From assembly GCF_000720185.1 (NCBI RefSeq), contig NZ_JOIY01000055.1, positions 1 through 48,890 of the forward strand: 48,890 nucleotides of DNA. Reading direction: 5' to 3'. The translations under genes were made by a program, and so were the position numbers. The DNA is from Streptomyces sp. NRRL S-340 (GTDB lineage Bacteria; Actinomycetota; Actinomycetes; Streptomycetales; Streptomycetaceae). Numbering within the stretch: the stretch's first letter is position 1; each line of letters opens with the position of its first letter. Below are positions 40,441 to 47,822 of the stretch, piece after piece. The notes under the pieces were generated by a model, which worked only from the letters and a program-made list of their open reading frames with translations, was not told the origin of the DNA and ran no database searches.

Positions 40441-41376
40441 TCACCGGTGGACCGGGGTGATCTTCCATTCTCGCGAGCTCTCGTCCCAGGACACTTCGAC
40501 AGCGTTTCCCATGGTCTGCCGGATCGCGGTGAAGTCCAGGTCGGCCAGTTGCCGCAGCGCATCGTTGGAGACGTGAGCGGATACCCGCAGCACCACGCCT
40601 TCCATTCCTGCTTGCTCGCCGGGGGGCTCGGGAGGCGGGACCGGTGATCGGCGGAGCATCCTGGCCCATCGATGAATCATGGCCCGCGCCGCTCGGTAGC
40701 CGTCCTCTCCCGCCTTGCTCACCAGGGTCTGGAGGAAGGGAACCAGTGCGCCGGTGAGCACCGCTGTCGTGACGACTTCCGCCGGCCCACGGGACGGGTT
40801 CCGGCGTTCGTAGTCCTCGGCTTCGGCGAGGAAAGCATCGGCATCAGTCGCTTTCCCCATGGCCAGCAGGTTGGCAGCCCGCTTACGGGCAACCCCGGGC
40901 TGTCTGTGCGCGAAGTCGATCGGCCGATACCCCTCTTCCAGGGGGCGCCTCTCGACGGAACCGGGTGGGTCGTCACCGTAGTAGGCCCGGCAGTACCAGG
41001 TTTCGGCTTCCTCGTACTCCCTGCGCGCTACGAGAAGATCGCCCAGACGCTCCGCGGCACTCAGCACGCAGTGGCTGCCGTCGGTCGCCAGCGCGGCCCG
41101 GCGGTACCAGGCTTCGGCCTCACGGTCCTTCCCGTGACGGTCCAGAAACTCTGCCAACATGAACTTGCCTGGGCTCTCCGCCGCCGGTTCCTGTTCAGCA
41201 GCGGCATGGAACCACGTCTCTGCCTCCGCCAGAGAACCCTCGCTCAGCAGTTTGACTGCTTCGGCGTCAGCCTCTCTCCCGAGTGCGCGCAGACTGGCCG
41301 CACAATCGGTCAGGAAGGGCGCTCCAGGCCGGTCGCGCCCCCAAGACGCGAAATCGTCTACTCCCTGCTGCCCCAT
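40441..41376 (-). CDS. Tetratricopeptide/SEL1-like repeat protein
   Basis: The 311-residue product has TPR-type helical repeats in its first half: AEAVKLLSEGSLAEAETWFH, FLDRHGKDREAEAWYRRAAL and RLGDLLVARREYEEAETWYC. A helical region with TTAVLTGALVPFLQTLVSKA follows, and then a C-terminal strand segment (VVLRVSAHVSNDALRQL). It is probably a scaffold or partner protein of unknown function. I use ATG 41376 (MGQQGVDDF); ATG 41469 would add an Arg-rich stretch that looks non-coding, although it has a G-rich upstream site. It lies alone, pointing toward the YrhB-like remnant. Confidence 0.7.
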   Translation of the reverse strand: MGQQGVDDFASWGRDRPGAPFLTDCAASLRALGREADAEAVKLLSEGSLAEAETWFHAAAEQEPAAESPGKFMLAEFLDRHGKDREAEAWYRRAALATDGSHCVLSAAERLGDLLVARREYEEAETWYCRAYYGDDPPGSVERRPLEEGYRPIDFAHRQPGVARKRAANLLAMGKATDADAFLAEAEDYERRNPSRGPAEVVTTAVLTGALVPFLQTLVSKAGEDGYRAARAMIHRWARMLRRSPVPPPEPPGEQAGMEGVVLRVSAHVSNDALRQLADLDFTAIRQTMGNAVEVSWDESSREWKITPVHR

Positions 41377-41514
41377 GACGGTCAACCCCCTGTTGCTCTC
41401 CCTGCTGCCCCGGCCGGCGTGCTCCGGTGCTTGCCGTCGCACATCTCTCTGCCGGGTTCCGTGCAGCATTCATCCCCCCAGACTGCCGCAAGATCACGCC
41501 GACCGAAGTGGCGT

Positions 41515-41703
41515 CTACCGGACTTGTCGGCGTGTTGCCGTCAAGGTGAGGCCGGTTTCGGCTGCCCCGCCGCGGTCACCGGCCTCCTCGTCATCGTCTC
41601 CGTTCTCGGCGACTCGTTCTTCCTCCACGAGTCGTCGCACGGCGTCGACGACGCGAGTCGACGCGAGCGAGGCACCCTCGTCCTGTGGCGGGCTGTCGGG
41701 CAT
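41515..41703 (-). CDS. Possible small acidic protein
   Basis: A 62-residue minus-strand frame starts MPDSPPQDEGASLASTR and contains a charged helix DAVRRLVEEERVAENGDDD. Third positions are G/C-rich and AAAGG lies 6 nt before the ATG. It falls in the 378-bp gap between the TPR gene and the XRE regulator. No family is recognised. Confidence 0.3.
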   Translation of the reverse strand: MPDSPPQDEGASLASTRVVDAVRRLVEEERVAENGDDDEEAGDRGGAAETGLTLTATRRQVR

Positions 41704-41754
41704 GTGGTGCCTTTGGCAGCCGGCCGGCCGGCCAGTCTCGGGAGCGGGTGTGGC

Positions 41755-42648
41755 TCAGGGGTGCGTGGAGTCCTCGTCGTGGTGGGCTGCTTGTTCCTGG
41801 TCGGTGGCGGCCCAGGAGGCCAGCAGGCACAGGCCGTCGTGCTCAGGTGTGCCTGGTTCGGCGCTGTAGGCGGTCAGGGTCAGCCCGGGGTGGGCGGGCA
41901 GTTGCATGGCGTCGAAGTCCAGGGTGATCTCGCCGATGGCCGGGTGGCGGAAGGGCTTGCGGCCTGCGTGGTGCAAACGCACGTTGTGCTTGGCCCACGC
42001 GGCCCGGAATTCCTCGCTGCGGGTGACGAGCTCGCCGATCAGTCCGGTCAGTTCGGTGTCGCCGGGGGCCCGTCCCGCCTCGGTGCGCAGCAGGGAGACA
42101 GTGGTGTTGACAGAGGCGTTCCAGTCGGGAAAGAAGTCGCGGCTGGTGGGGTCGAGGAACTGGAAACGGGCGATGTTCACCGGGCGGCCCGGACCGGTGA
42201 ACAGGGGCGCGTAGAGGGCGCGCCCGAGCGGGTTGACGGCGAGGATGTCCAGGCGGCCGTTGCGGATGAAGGCCGGTGAGCCGGTCATGGAGTCCAGGAC
42301 ACGCCTGATGCCGGCGGGGACGGCTTCCTTGGCCTTGCGGGCGGCGCGGCGCGGCGGGCGCCGGCGCTGGGCGGCGGCCAGGTCGTGGAGGTGGGAGCGC
42401 TCGGCCTCGTCCAGTTGCAGTGCTCGGCAGACGGCGTCGAGGACCTCCTCGGAGGCGCCGGCGAGCCGGCCGCGCTCCAGGCGGGCGTAGTAGTCGATGC
42501 TGACGCCGGCCAGCAGGGCGACCTCTTCACGGCGCAGCCCCGGCACTCTGCGGTTCCCGCCGCCGAAGGCGGGCAGGCCGGCCTGCTGCGGGGTGATCTT
42601 CGCGCGGCGGGTGGCGAGGAACTCGCGGATGTCGTGGGCGGTGTCCAT
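41755..42648 (-). CDS. XRE-family regulator with MmyB-like ligand domain
   Basis: The 297-residue product has the Cro/C1 helix-turn-helix GLRREEVALLAGVSIDYYAR (about residues 37-56). An MmyB-like domain follows, with GSPAFIRNGRLDILAVNPLG, ARFQFLDPTSRDFFPDWN and the closing FDAMQLPAHPGLTLTAYSA. It is paralogous to the protein at 21472-22341. It is divergent from the CMD-cupin-AKR genes and probably regulates them. The second MITE-like copy ends 14 bp before its ATG (42648). No ribosome binding site is visible in those 14 bp, so expression may depend on the inserted sequence or be impaired. Confidence 0.9.
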   Translation of the reverse strand: MDTAHDIREFLATRRAKITPQQAGLPAFGGGNRRVPGLRREEVALLAGVSIDYYARLERGRLAGASEEVLDAVCRALQLDEAERSHLHDLAAAQRRRPPRRAARKAKEAVPAGIRRVLDSMTGSPAFIRNGRLDILAVNPLGRALYAPLFTGPGRPVNIARFQFLDPTSRDFFPDWNASVNTTVSLLRTEAGRAPGDTELTGLIGELVTRSEEFRAAWAKHNVRLHHAGRKPFRHPAIGEITLDFDAMQLPAHPGLTLTAYSAEPGTPEHDGLCLLASWAATDQEQAAHHDEDSTHP

Positions 42649-42662
42649 GCAACCAGGCTAAG

Positions 42663-42822
42663 AGCTGCGAACAAACGTGGGTTCCGATTCAGCGGGCGGT
42701 GTCCGGTGCGTGCGATCGCAAGGCGCCGGAAAATCCGTGCAGCGGAACTGCCGGGCCTTCCGGCAACGCGGCGAGGGCGCGTGCCGGGCGCCGCCCGCCG
42801 GGGCCCACTTCTGTTCGCAGCT
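42663..42822 (-). mobile_element. MITE-like element, copy 2
   Basis: This 160-bp sequence, reverse-complemented, matches 3697-3855 almost throughout, with small differences in the middle. Its ends read AGCTGCGAACAAACGTGGG and, from the other side, AGCTGCGAACAGAAGTGGG; both can be extended by one G/C pair. It lies in the 5' leader of the XRE gene. No transposase is inside. Confidence 0.7.
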
Positions 42823-42956
42823 CTGGGCGCGGTGGATGAGTGCTGGGGTGCCCTGTCAGTACCTGTAACAGCAGGGCCTTCTGCACGCCTGTGAGCTGCG
42901 GTTTCCTCGATGGTGGCAGCGGATGCGGTCCGCTCGGGGGGCGGTGGGAACCCGCT

Positions 42957-42980
42957 CCGGATGCCACCCCGGATGCCACC
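42957..42980. repeat. 12-bp direct repeat in the regulator/CMD intergenic region
   Basis: CCGGATGCCACC occurs twice in tandem (42957-42968 and 42969-42980), about 70 bp before the CMD start. A direct repeat next to a divergent XRE regulator could be its operator. No similar copy was found near the other XRE gene. Confidence 0.3.
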
Positions 42981-43048
42981 TGGCCCGGTGTGGCCGACAG
43001 TGAGCAGAGCCGCGTCCACGCGTACGTATTGTCACAGGGAGTAACCGT

Positions 43049-43369
43049 ATGGCCAAGCAGTCCGCGCCCCGAGAGTTGGCCGGCATCGCACCGAAGCTGG
43101 TCGACATCACCGACAACGTGCTGTTCGAGGACGTCTGGGAGCGTCCGGGACTGTCGCCGCGGGACCGCAGCCTGGTCACGGTCAGCGTGCTGGCCGCGCT
43201 GTACCGCAGTGAGCAACTGCCCTATCACCTGGGTGTAGCGCTGGACAACGGGCTCACGGTGGAGGAGCTGTCCGAGGCGATCACGCACCTGGCCTTCTAC
43301 GCCGGATGGCCCAACGCCATGACCGCGATCACGCGGCTGAAGAAGATCGCCGACGAGCGCTCCGCGTGA
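43049..43369 (+). CDS. Carboxymuconolactone decarboxylase (CMD) family protein
   Basis: The 106-residue product has the CMD helical core: VWERPGLSPRDRSLVTVSVL, then YRSEQLPYHLGVALDNGLT and EELSEAITHLAFYAGWPNAM. These correspond to the His-bearing helix and the C-terminal helix of gamma-CMD proteins. No Cys pair is present, so it is not a CXXC peroxidase such as AhpD. The start is ATG 43049 with AGGGAG upstream. It heads the operon continued by the cupin and aldo-keto reductase genes. CMD and cupin proteins often occur together, but their joint reaction is not established here. Confidence 0.9.
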   Translation: MAKQSAPRELAGIAPKLVDITDNVLFEDVWERPGLSPRDRSLVTVSVLAALYRSEQLPYHLGVALDNGLTVEELSEAITHLAFYAGWPNAMTAITRLKKIADERSA

Positions 43370-43443
43370 TCGCCGGCGCATGCAGCGCAAGGACGCCCCG
43401 CACACGGTCAGCGGGGCGGAGTGAATGCCAAGGAAAGAACGAG

Positions 43444-43881
43444 ATGACTGTCAACGGATTTGATCAGATCTTCCCCCTCGGGGAGAAGAACGACGCCTTC
43501 GCGCAGTACTTCACCGGCCAGAGCTACCTGGCTCCGCTCGCCTCGGGGAACGTTCCCGTCAGTAACGTCTCCTTCGAGCCGGGCTGCCGCAACAACTGGC
43601 ACATCCACCACGGCACGGGCGGCGGCGGTGACCAGATCCTGCTGTGCACGGCGGGCAGCGGCTGGTACCAGGCCGAGGGCGAGGATCCCGTCAGCATGGA
43701 GCCGGGAACCGTGGTCCGCGTCCCGGCGGGCACGAAGCACTGGCACGGCGCGAAGGCCGACTCGTGGTTCTCCCACGTCGCCTTCATCACTCCGGGCGAA
43801 GACGTCGGCAACGAATGGCTCGAGCCCGTCACCGACGAGGTGTACGGCGCGCTGCCGAAGAAGAACGGAGCGAACGCATGA
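43444..43881 (+). CDS. Cupin-domain protein
   Basis: The 145-residue product is a single cupin barrel. Motif 1 is NNWHIHHGTGGGGDQILLC, with the two metal His and the distal Gln in place of Glu. Motif 2 is GTVVRVPAGTKHWHGA, with the third His. It follows the CMD gene by 74 bp, has GAAAGAACGAG upstream of ATG 43444, and overlaps the aldo-keto reductase start by ATGA. Such proteins bind a metal and may act on small hydroxylated or keto compounds, or form a quercetinase-like enzyme with CMD partners. The reaction is not known. Confidence 0.92.
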   Translation: MTVNGFDQIFPLGEKNDAFAQYFTGQSYLAPLASGNVPVSNVSFEPGCRNNWHIHHGTGGGGDQILLCTAGSGWYQAEGEDPVSMEPGTVVRVPAGTKHWHGAKADSWFSHVAFITPGEDVGNEWLEPVTDEVYGALPKKNGANA

Positions 43882-44735
43882 CCATCCTGGACGAGACCTA
43901 CACGCTGTCCAACGGCGTCGAGATCCCCAAGCTGGGCCTCGGCACCTGGTTCATCGACGACGACAAGGCGGCCGACGCGGTCCGCGCAGCCGTGGAGACC
44001 GGCTACCGCAACATCGACACCGCCCAGGCGTACGGCAACGAGCGCGGTGTCGGCGAGGGCGTGCGCGGCGCGGGAGTGCCCCGCGACGAGTTGTTCGTCT
44101 CGACCAAACTCGCTGCGGAGATCAAGGACTACGACCAGGCGGTCGCCGCGATCGACGGCTCCCTGCGGGAGCTCGGCCTGGACCGCATCGACCTGATGCT
44201 GATCCACAGCCCGCAGCCCTGGGACGACTTCCGCGGTGGCGACTACGCCGAAGGCAACCGTGAGGCATGGCGTGCCCTGGAGGAGGCCCACCAGGCCGGC
44301 AAGATCCGGTCCATCGGCGTCTCCAACTTCCAGGAGCGCGACCTGGAGAACATCCTGTCGAACGCGACCGTCGTCCCGCACGTCAACCAGCTCCTCGTGC
44401 ACGCGGGCAACACCCCCTCCGAGCTGCTGGCCTACTGCCAGAGCAAGCAGATCCTCGTCGAGGCGTACTCGCCGATCGCCCACGGCGCGATCCTGCAGAA
44501 CGCCGAGGTGCAGGCGATGGCAGAGAAGTACGGCGTGTCCGTCCCGCAGCTGTGCATCCGCTACACCCTGCAGCTGGGCACCGTGTCGCTGCCCAAGACG
44601 GCGAACCCCGACCACATGCGGTCCAACGCCGCAGTCGACTTCGAGATCACCGGCGAGGACATGGACGTCCTGCGCGACCTGCGCGACGTGGACTACGGCG
44701 AGCACAGCGCCTTCCCCGTCTACAGCGGCAAGTGA
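43878..44735 (+). CDS. Aldo-keto reductase
   Basis: The 285-residue product has the AKR catalytic tetrad: Asp and Tyr in YRNIDTAQAYGNE, Lys in LFVSTKLA and His in LMLIHSPQP. The NADPH-binding block IRSIGVSNF and the C-terminal VSLPKTANPDHMRSN follow. It reduces aldehydes or ketones to alcohols in the cytoplasm, most like the 2,5-diketo-gluconate reductase group. It is co-translated with the cupin gene through an ATGA overlap and ends 363 bp before the SDR gene. The set CMD, cupin, AKR and SDR suggests turnover of a carbonyl compound, possibly controlled by the divergent XRE protein. Confidence 0.92.
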   Translation: MTILDETYTLSNGVEIPKLGLGTWFIDDDKAADAVRAAVETGYRNIDTAQAYGNERGVGEGVRGAGVPRDELFVSTKLAAEIKDYDQAVAAIDGSLRELGLDRIDLMLIHSPQPWDDFRGGDYAEGNREAWRALEEAHQAGKIRSIGVSNFQERDLENILSNATVVPHVNQLLVHAGNTPSELLAYCQSKQILVEAYSPIAHGAILQNAEVQAMAEKYGVSVPQLCIRYTLQLGTVSLPKTANPDHMRSNAAVDFEITGEDMDVLRDLRDVDYGEHSAFPVYSGK

Positions 44736-45028
44736 CGCCGGGCCAGCGCCGCCCCGTGACGGCCTGACGCCATGGAGCGGCGGCTCGAAGAGATGTCTCG
44801 GCCGATGACCTCCACGCCCTCGTACCGCGCCGGCCGTCTCACCCCGGGGACGCCGACCTGGGTCTGATCCCTCGTCGGCGGCGAGGTGCGCGGGCGCGCC
44901 CGCAGCGGCAGCGTGTCGCACCTGCGAGGGCCGGCCGTGACGCGGCGAGCCGGTCGACCGTCCTCGAGTTCCCGCCCCGCGCGTAACCACCATCCGTGAT
45001 CGACGCCCCGGGGCCTGCGCCGCGGAAG
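44736..45028. other. Intergenic region between the AKR and SDR genes
   Basis: About 290 bp without a gene that I can support. Open minus-strand frames are Arg-rich. A strong hairpin closes the region just before the SDR ribosome site. Confidence 0.35.
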
Positions 45029-45058
45029 AGGCCGGGCCGGCGCACCGTGGCCCGGCCT
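45029..45058 (+). terminator. Hairpin before the SDR gene
   Basis: AGGCCGGGCC (45029-45038) pairs perfectly with GGCCCGGCCT (45049-45058) around a 10-nt loop, 40 bp before the SDR start codon. It could end transcription from the AKR operon or act as an attenuator of the SDR. Confidence 0.5.
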
Positions 45059-45098
45059 CCCTCCTCGCGGCCGCACGCCCCGGGGCGAGGAGAACACC

Positions 45099-45866
45099 AT
45101 GAACCCCACCTACGACTTCACCGGGCAGGTCGCGCTGGTCACCGGCGCCGCCTCCGGCATGGGCCTGGCCACCGCCCGCGCCTTCGCCCACGTCGGCGCG
45201 GCCGTCGTCCTGGCCGACCTCGACCGCCCGGCCGCTGAGGCGGCGGCGAAGAGCCTCACCGACGACGGCCGTCAGGCCCTCGGGGTCGGCTGCGACGTCG
45301 CGGACGAGGACCAGGCCCGGGCCATGGTCGAGCGCACGGTGCAGACCTTCGGACGCCTGGACATGGCGTTCAACAACGCCGGCATCCAGGTCCCGCCGAC
45401 CGACGCCGCCGAGGAGCGGGCGGAGGACTTCGACCGCGTCAACGCGGTCAATCTGCGCGGCATCTGGACGTGCCAGAAACACGAACTGCGCCAGATGCGC
45501 ACCCAGGGCTCGGGCGCGATCGTCAACTGTTCGTCCCTGGGAGGCCTGGTCGGTCTGCCCGAACGCGCCGCCTACCACGCCTCCAAGCATGGCGTGATCG
45601 GGCTGACGCGCAGCGCGGCCGTCGAGTACGCGGCCCGGGGCATCCGCATCAACGCCGTGTGCCCGGGCACGATCGACACGCCGATGGTCGCCGGCATGCT
45701 CGAAGATCAGGCCGAGGCCATGGCCGAGATCATGAAGCAGCAGCCGATCGGTCGCCTGGGCACCGCCGAGGAGATCGCCGACGCCGTGCTGTGGCTGTGC
45801 AGCCCCGCCGCCGCGTTCGTCATCGGCGTCGCCCTGCCCGTCGACGGCGGCTTCACGGCCTACTGA
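45099..45866 (+). CDS. Short-chain dehydrogenase/reductase
   Basis: The 255-residue product is a classical SDR. It has the cofactor motif TGAASGMG, DVADEDQAR with an Asp that favours adenine binding, NNAGIQ, the catalytic Ser in VNCSSLGG, the YHASKHG Tyr/Lys pair, and the VCPGTIDTPM loop, ending with LPVDGGFTAY. The residue after strand 2 (VLADLDRP) suggests NAD rather than NADP. The start is ATG 45099 with GAGGAGAA upstream. It lies downstream of the AKR operon on the same strand but after a hairpin. An IS701 remnant follows it. The substrate is unknown. Confidence 0.93.
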   Translation: MNPTYDFTGQVALVTGAASGMGLATARAFAHVGAAVVLADLDRPAAEAAAKSLTDDGRQALGVGCDVADEDQARAMVERTVQTFGRLDMAFNNAGIQVPPTDAAEERAEDFDRVNAVNLRGIWTCQKHELRQMRTQGSGAIVNCSSLGGLVGLPERAAYHASKHGVIGLTRSAAVEYAARGIRINAVCPGTIDTPMVAGMLEDQAEAMAEIMKQQPIGRLGTAEEIADAVLWLCSPAAAFVIGVALPVDGGFTAY

Positions 45867-45901
45867 AACCGCCGGGCTCTCCCAGCCCCCTGCGCTCGGG
45901 C

Positions 45902-46250
45902 GTGATCGACGAACATGCGGACGCCGCCGGGGAACGGGAACTCGACGGCCTTCTCCTCTGCGCCGGTCACCGGTCGGGCCGTGCCGGCCTGCGGCGCCGG
46001 ACGCGGGACCATGTGCGGGGCCTGCTCGCCCCCGTCGGCCGCAGAAACGGCCGGCGGCCGGCCGAGTGCGCCGGGCACCGCACACCGGATGGTCTCCGGC
46101 GGCTGCTGAACGGTGCGGACCGGGACGCCGACGACGTCCGCGACGGCCTGCAGCCATACGTCGCCGAGCACGCTCGGCGGCGACGGCGGGGTGCTCGTCG
46201 TCGACGACACCGGCGTCCTCGAGAAGGGCACCGCCTCGGCCGTGCGAGCC
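45902..46250 (+). pseudogene. IS701-family transposase N-terminal remnant with frameshift
   Basis: From GTG 45902 the frame shows RTRDHVRGLLAPVGRRNG, then RRLLNGADRDADDVRDGL and QPYVAEHA, matching IS701 transposase N-termini. Near 46170 the match moves to the next frame, LGGDGGVLVVDDTGVLEKGT, which carries the first catalytic Asp. It is cut off at about 46250, next to the cutA stop codon. Most of the transposase, including the other catalytic residues, is missing. It is an independent decay event from the remnant at 157-662, which has a different sequence and orientation. Confidence 0.7.
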
Positions 46251-46251
46251 G

Positions 46252-46587
46252 TCACTCGGCGGACTGTGGCGAGGTCTCGTCGACCACCCACTTCAGGTAG
46301 GCCTCGGATCCACCCGTCACCGGGAGGGTGATCCACTCCGGCACTTCGTAGCTGTGCTGCTCCGCGACCCAGGCCTCCAGCGCCGGGAGCCGCTCTGCCG
46401 TCGTCTTGTACGAGATACGCCACTCCTGCGCGGTCTCGATGCTCCCCTTCCACCAGTACGTCGCGGCGAACGGCTGGTCGATGTGGGCGCAGGCCGCCAA
46501 CCGGCTCTCGACCGCGCCGCGGGCGAGGGCTCGGGCCTGTTCCTCGTCGTCGACGGTCGTCTGTGCGATCACGATGTCGCTGGCCAT
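46252..46587 (-). CDS. cutA: CutA1 divalent-cation tolerance protein
   Basis: The 111-residue product has the CutA family pattern: VIAQTTVDDEEQARALARG, RLAACAHIDQPFAATYWWKG, a TAQEWRISYKTT strand and the C-terminal HSYEVPEWITLPVTGG with SEAYLKWV. CutA proteins form ferredoxin-like trimers in the cytoplasm. The original copper-tolerance role is debated, and the true function is uncertain. The start is ATG 46587 with GAAGGG upstream. The full length is kept, although an IS701 remnant abuts its 3' end with no spacer, so normal termination signals may have been lost. Confidence 0.93.
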   Translation of the reverse strand: MASDIVIAQTTVDDEEQARALARGAVESRLAACAHIDQPFAATYWWKGSIETAQEWRISYKTTAERLPALEAWVAEQHSYEVPEWITLPVTGGSEAYLKWVVDETSPQSAE

Positions 46588-47035
46588 GCCACTGCCCTTC
46601 CGGTCGGTGAATCCCGACACTACCCAGCGGCCCTGGGGTTCCTGAAACGGACGGCGGGCTGGAGGCTTGCGGCGCCGGGGAGGCCGCAGAGGCGCAGTCG
46701 CCCGGCTAGGGGGAAGGAGTCGGTCCGCGGAGCCCGGAGGCCGGTGATCAGCGCGCGCCGGGTTCCGGGCTTCCTGTTCGCCGCACAGTCGCGGAGGGCG
46801 TCGACGAACCTCTCGGCGCCGAACTCCTCCATCGCCGGGACGAAGCAGCGGAGCAGGGGCCCCGGACCGCAGCGCCGCGAGGAGACAACCGGCCTGTCTC
46901 GTAGCGCCCTTTCCGCGGCCGGCCGTGCTCCGGGAGTGCACAGTTCCGCTGGTGGCGCCCTCGATGCGCGGCGGGCGCACCGATACTTCTCCTCGTTGGA
47001 GAACGGCGTTTCAGCCGGGGCGACGAGGAGCGTGG
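46588..47035. other. 448-bp region without a supported gene
   Basis: It lies between cutA and the DUF5709 gene, which are divergent. A minus-strand frame at 46620-46832 (MEEFGAERFVDALRDCAANR) is protein-like at its start and could be a gene fragment, but I recognise no family. The DUF5709 ribosome site (GAGGAG) is at its end. Confidence 0.35.
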
Positions 47036-47497
47036 ATGAGCGACGAGATGATGGGCGACGAGGTCTACCAGCCGTACGGAACGGAGGTGCAGGACGACGC
47101 GGGCCTGCTCGACGCCTCGGACACCCTGATCTACGAGGCCGGCCCCGAAGCTCTGGACGAGGGCTACTCCCCGCCGGAGCGGCCGTTGGGCGTGGAGCAC
47201 ACCGGCGTCACCGCGTCGGAGCGACTGCGGGGCGAGACGCTCGACGAGCGCCTGGCCGAAGAGGTGCCCGACGTCATGGTCCCTCCCGGCGACGGCATCG
47301 GAGACATCTACGGCACGGACGGCGAGCTGGTCGACACCGAGGTCGGCGACGAGCGCGCCGGCCGGCTCGTCGCGCCCTCGGCCGCCTTCGGCGAGCCGGA
47401 GACCGATGTCTACGGGATCGACGCGGGACTGGACGGAGCGGGCGCCTCCGCGGAGGAGGCCGCGATGCACGTGATCCCCGACGCCGGTTCCTTCTGA
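47036..47497 (+). CDS. DUF5709 family protein
   Basis: The 153-residue product is very acidic and has the DUF5709 pattern: DEGYSPPERPLGVEHTG, GETLDERLAEEVPD, VGDERAGRLVAP, and the C-terminal GIDGAGASAEEAAMHV-type ending (here GLDGAGASAEEAAMHVIPDA). The family is common in Streptomyces and other actinobacteria and has no assigned function. It is probably a soluble cytoplasmic protein, perhaps stress-related. ATG 47036 follows GAGGAG by 6 nt. A perfect hairpin terminator follows 9 bp after the stop codon, so it is a single-gene unit. Confidence 0.93.
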   Translation: MSDEMMGDEVYQPYGTEVQDDAGLLDASDTLIYEAGPEALDEGYSPPERPLGVEHTGVTASERLRGETLDERLAEEVPDVMVPPGDGIGDIYGTDGELVDTEVGDERAGRLVAPSAAFGEPETDVYGIDAGLDGAGASAEEAAMHVIPDAGSF

Positions 47498-47506
47498 CGG
47501 CTCTCG

Positions 47507-47538
47507 CCCGTGAAGGCAGCGGCCCCTGCCTTCACGGG
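47507..47538. terminator. Perfect hairpin terminator after the DUF5709 gene
   Basis: CCCGTGAAGGCA (47507-47518) pairs with TGCCTTCACGGG (47527-47538) around an 8-nt loop, 9 bp after the stop. It would also serve the minus-strand FAH operon reading toward it. Confidence 0.8.
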
Positions 47539-47599
47539 TGAGACGTGCGAGCCGCGGCCGGACGCGCACCAGCGGCGTGCCGAGCACGTCCCGCCGACC

Positions 47600-47822
47600 G
47601 GTCGGGCCGCTGCCGCGTCAGCACGATCCACCCCGGCCACACCGAGACCGGGACGGCACCGCCGGCGGGGCAGACCTCGTCGACGGTTCCGGTGCGGCCG
47701 AGCGGCCTCTCGCGGACGTCGGCCTCCCGTCAGGCCGGCGCGGCGGCGGCGCCCTGACCAGGCGCCGCGCCGGTGAGCACGACCACCTTGCCCCGCAGCC
47801 ACTTGGAGCGCAGGGCGGTCAC
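47600..47822 (-). pseudogene. Decayed short-chain dehydrogenase coupled to the FAH gene
   Basis: A GTG at 47822 overlaps the FAH stop as GTGA. It starts VTALRSKWLRGKVVVLTGAA, followed by a Gly-rich PGQG, the SDR N-terminal cofactor motif. After 30 codons a TGA (47730-47732) closes the frame. The same frame then continues with ERPLGRTGTVDEV, which is the C-terminal SDR segment. About 150 residues between the two ends are missing. It is thus an SDR with a large internal deletion, once translationally coupled to the hydrolase. Confidence 0.55.

Noticed and set aside
46620..46832. Minus-strand frame starting MEEFGAERFVDALRDC
   Set aside because: The first 20 residues are plausible, but there is no ribosome site or family match and the remainder is low-complexity. 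It is noted only as a possible fragment.
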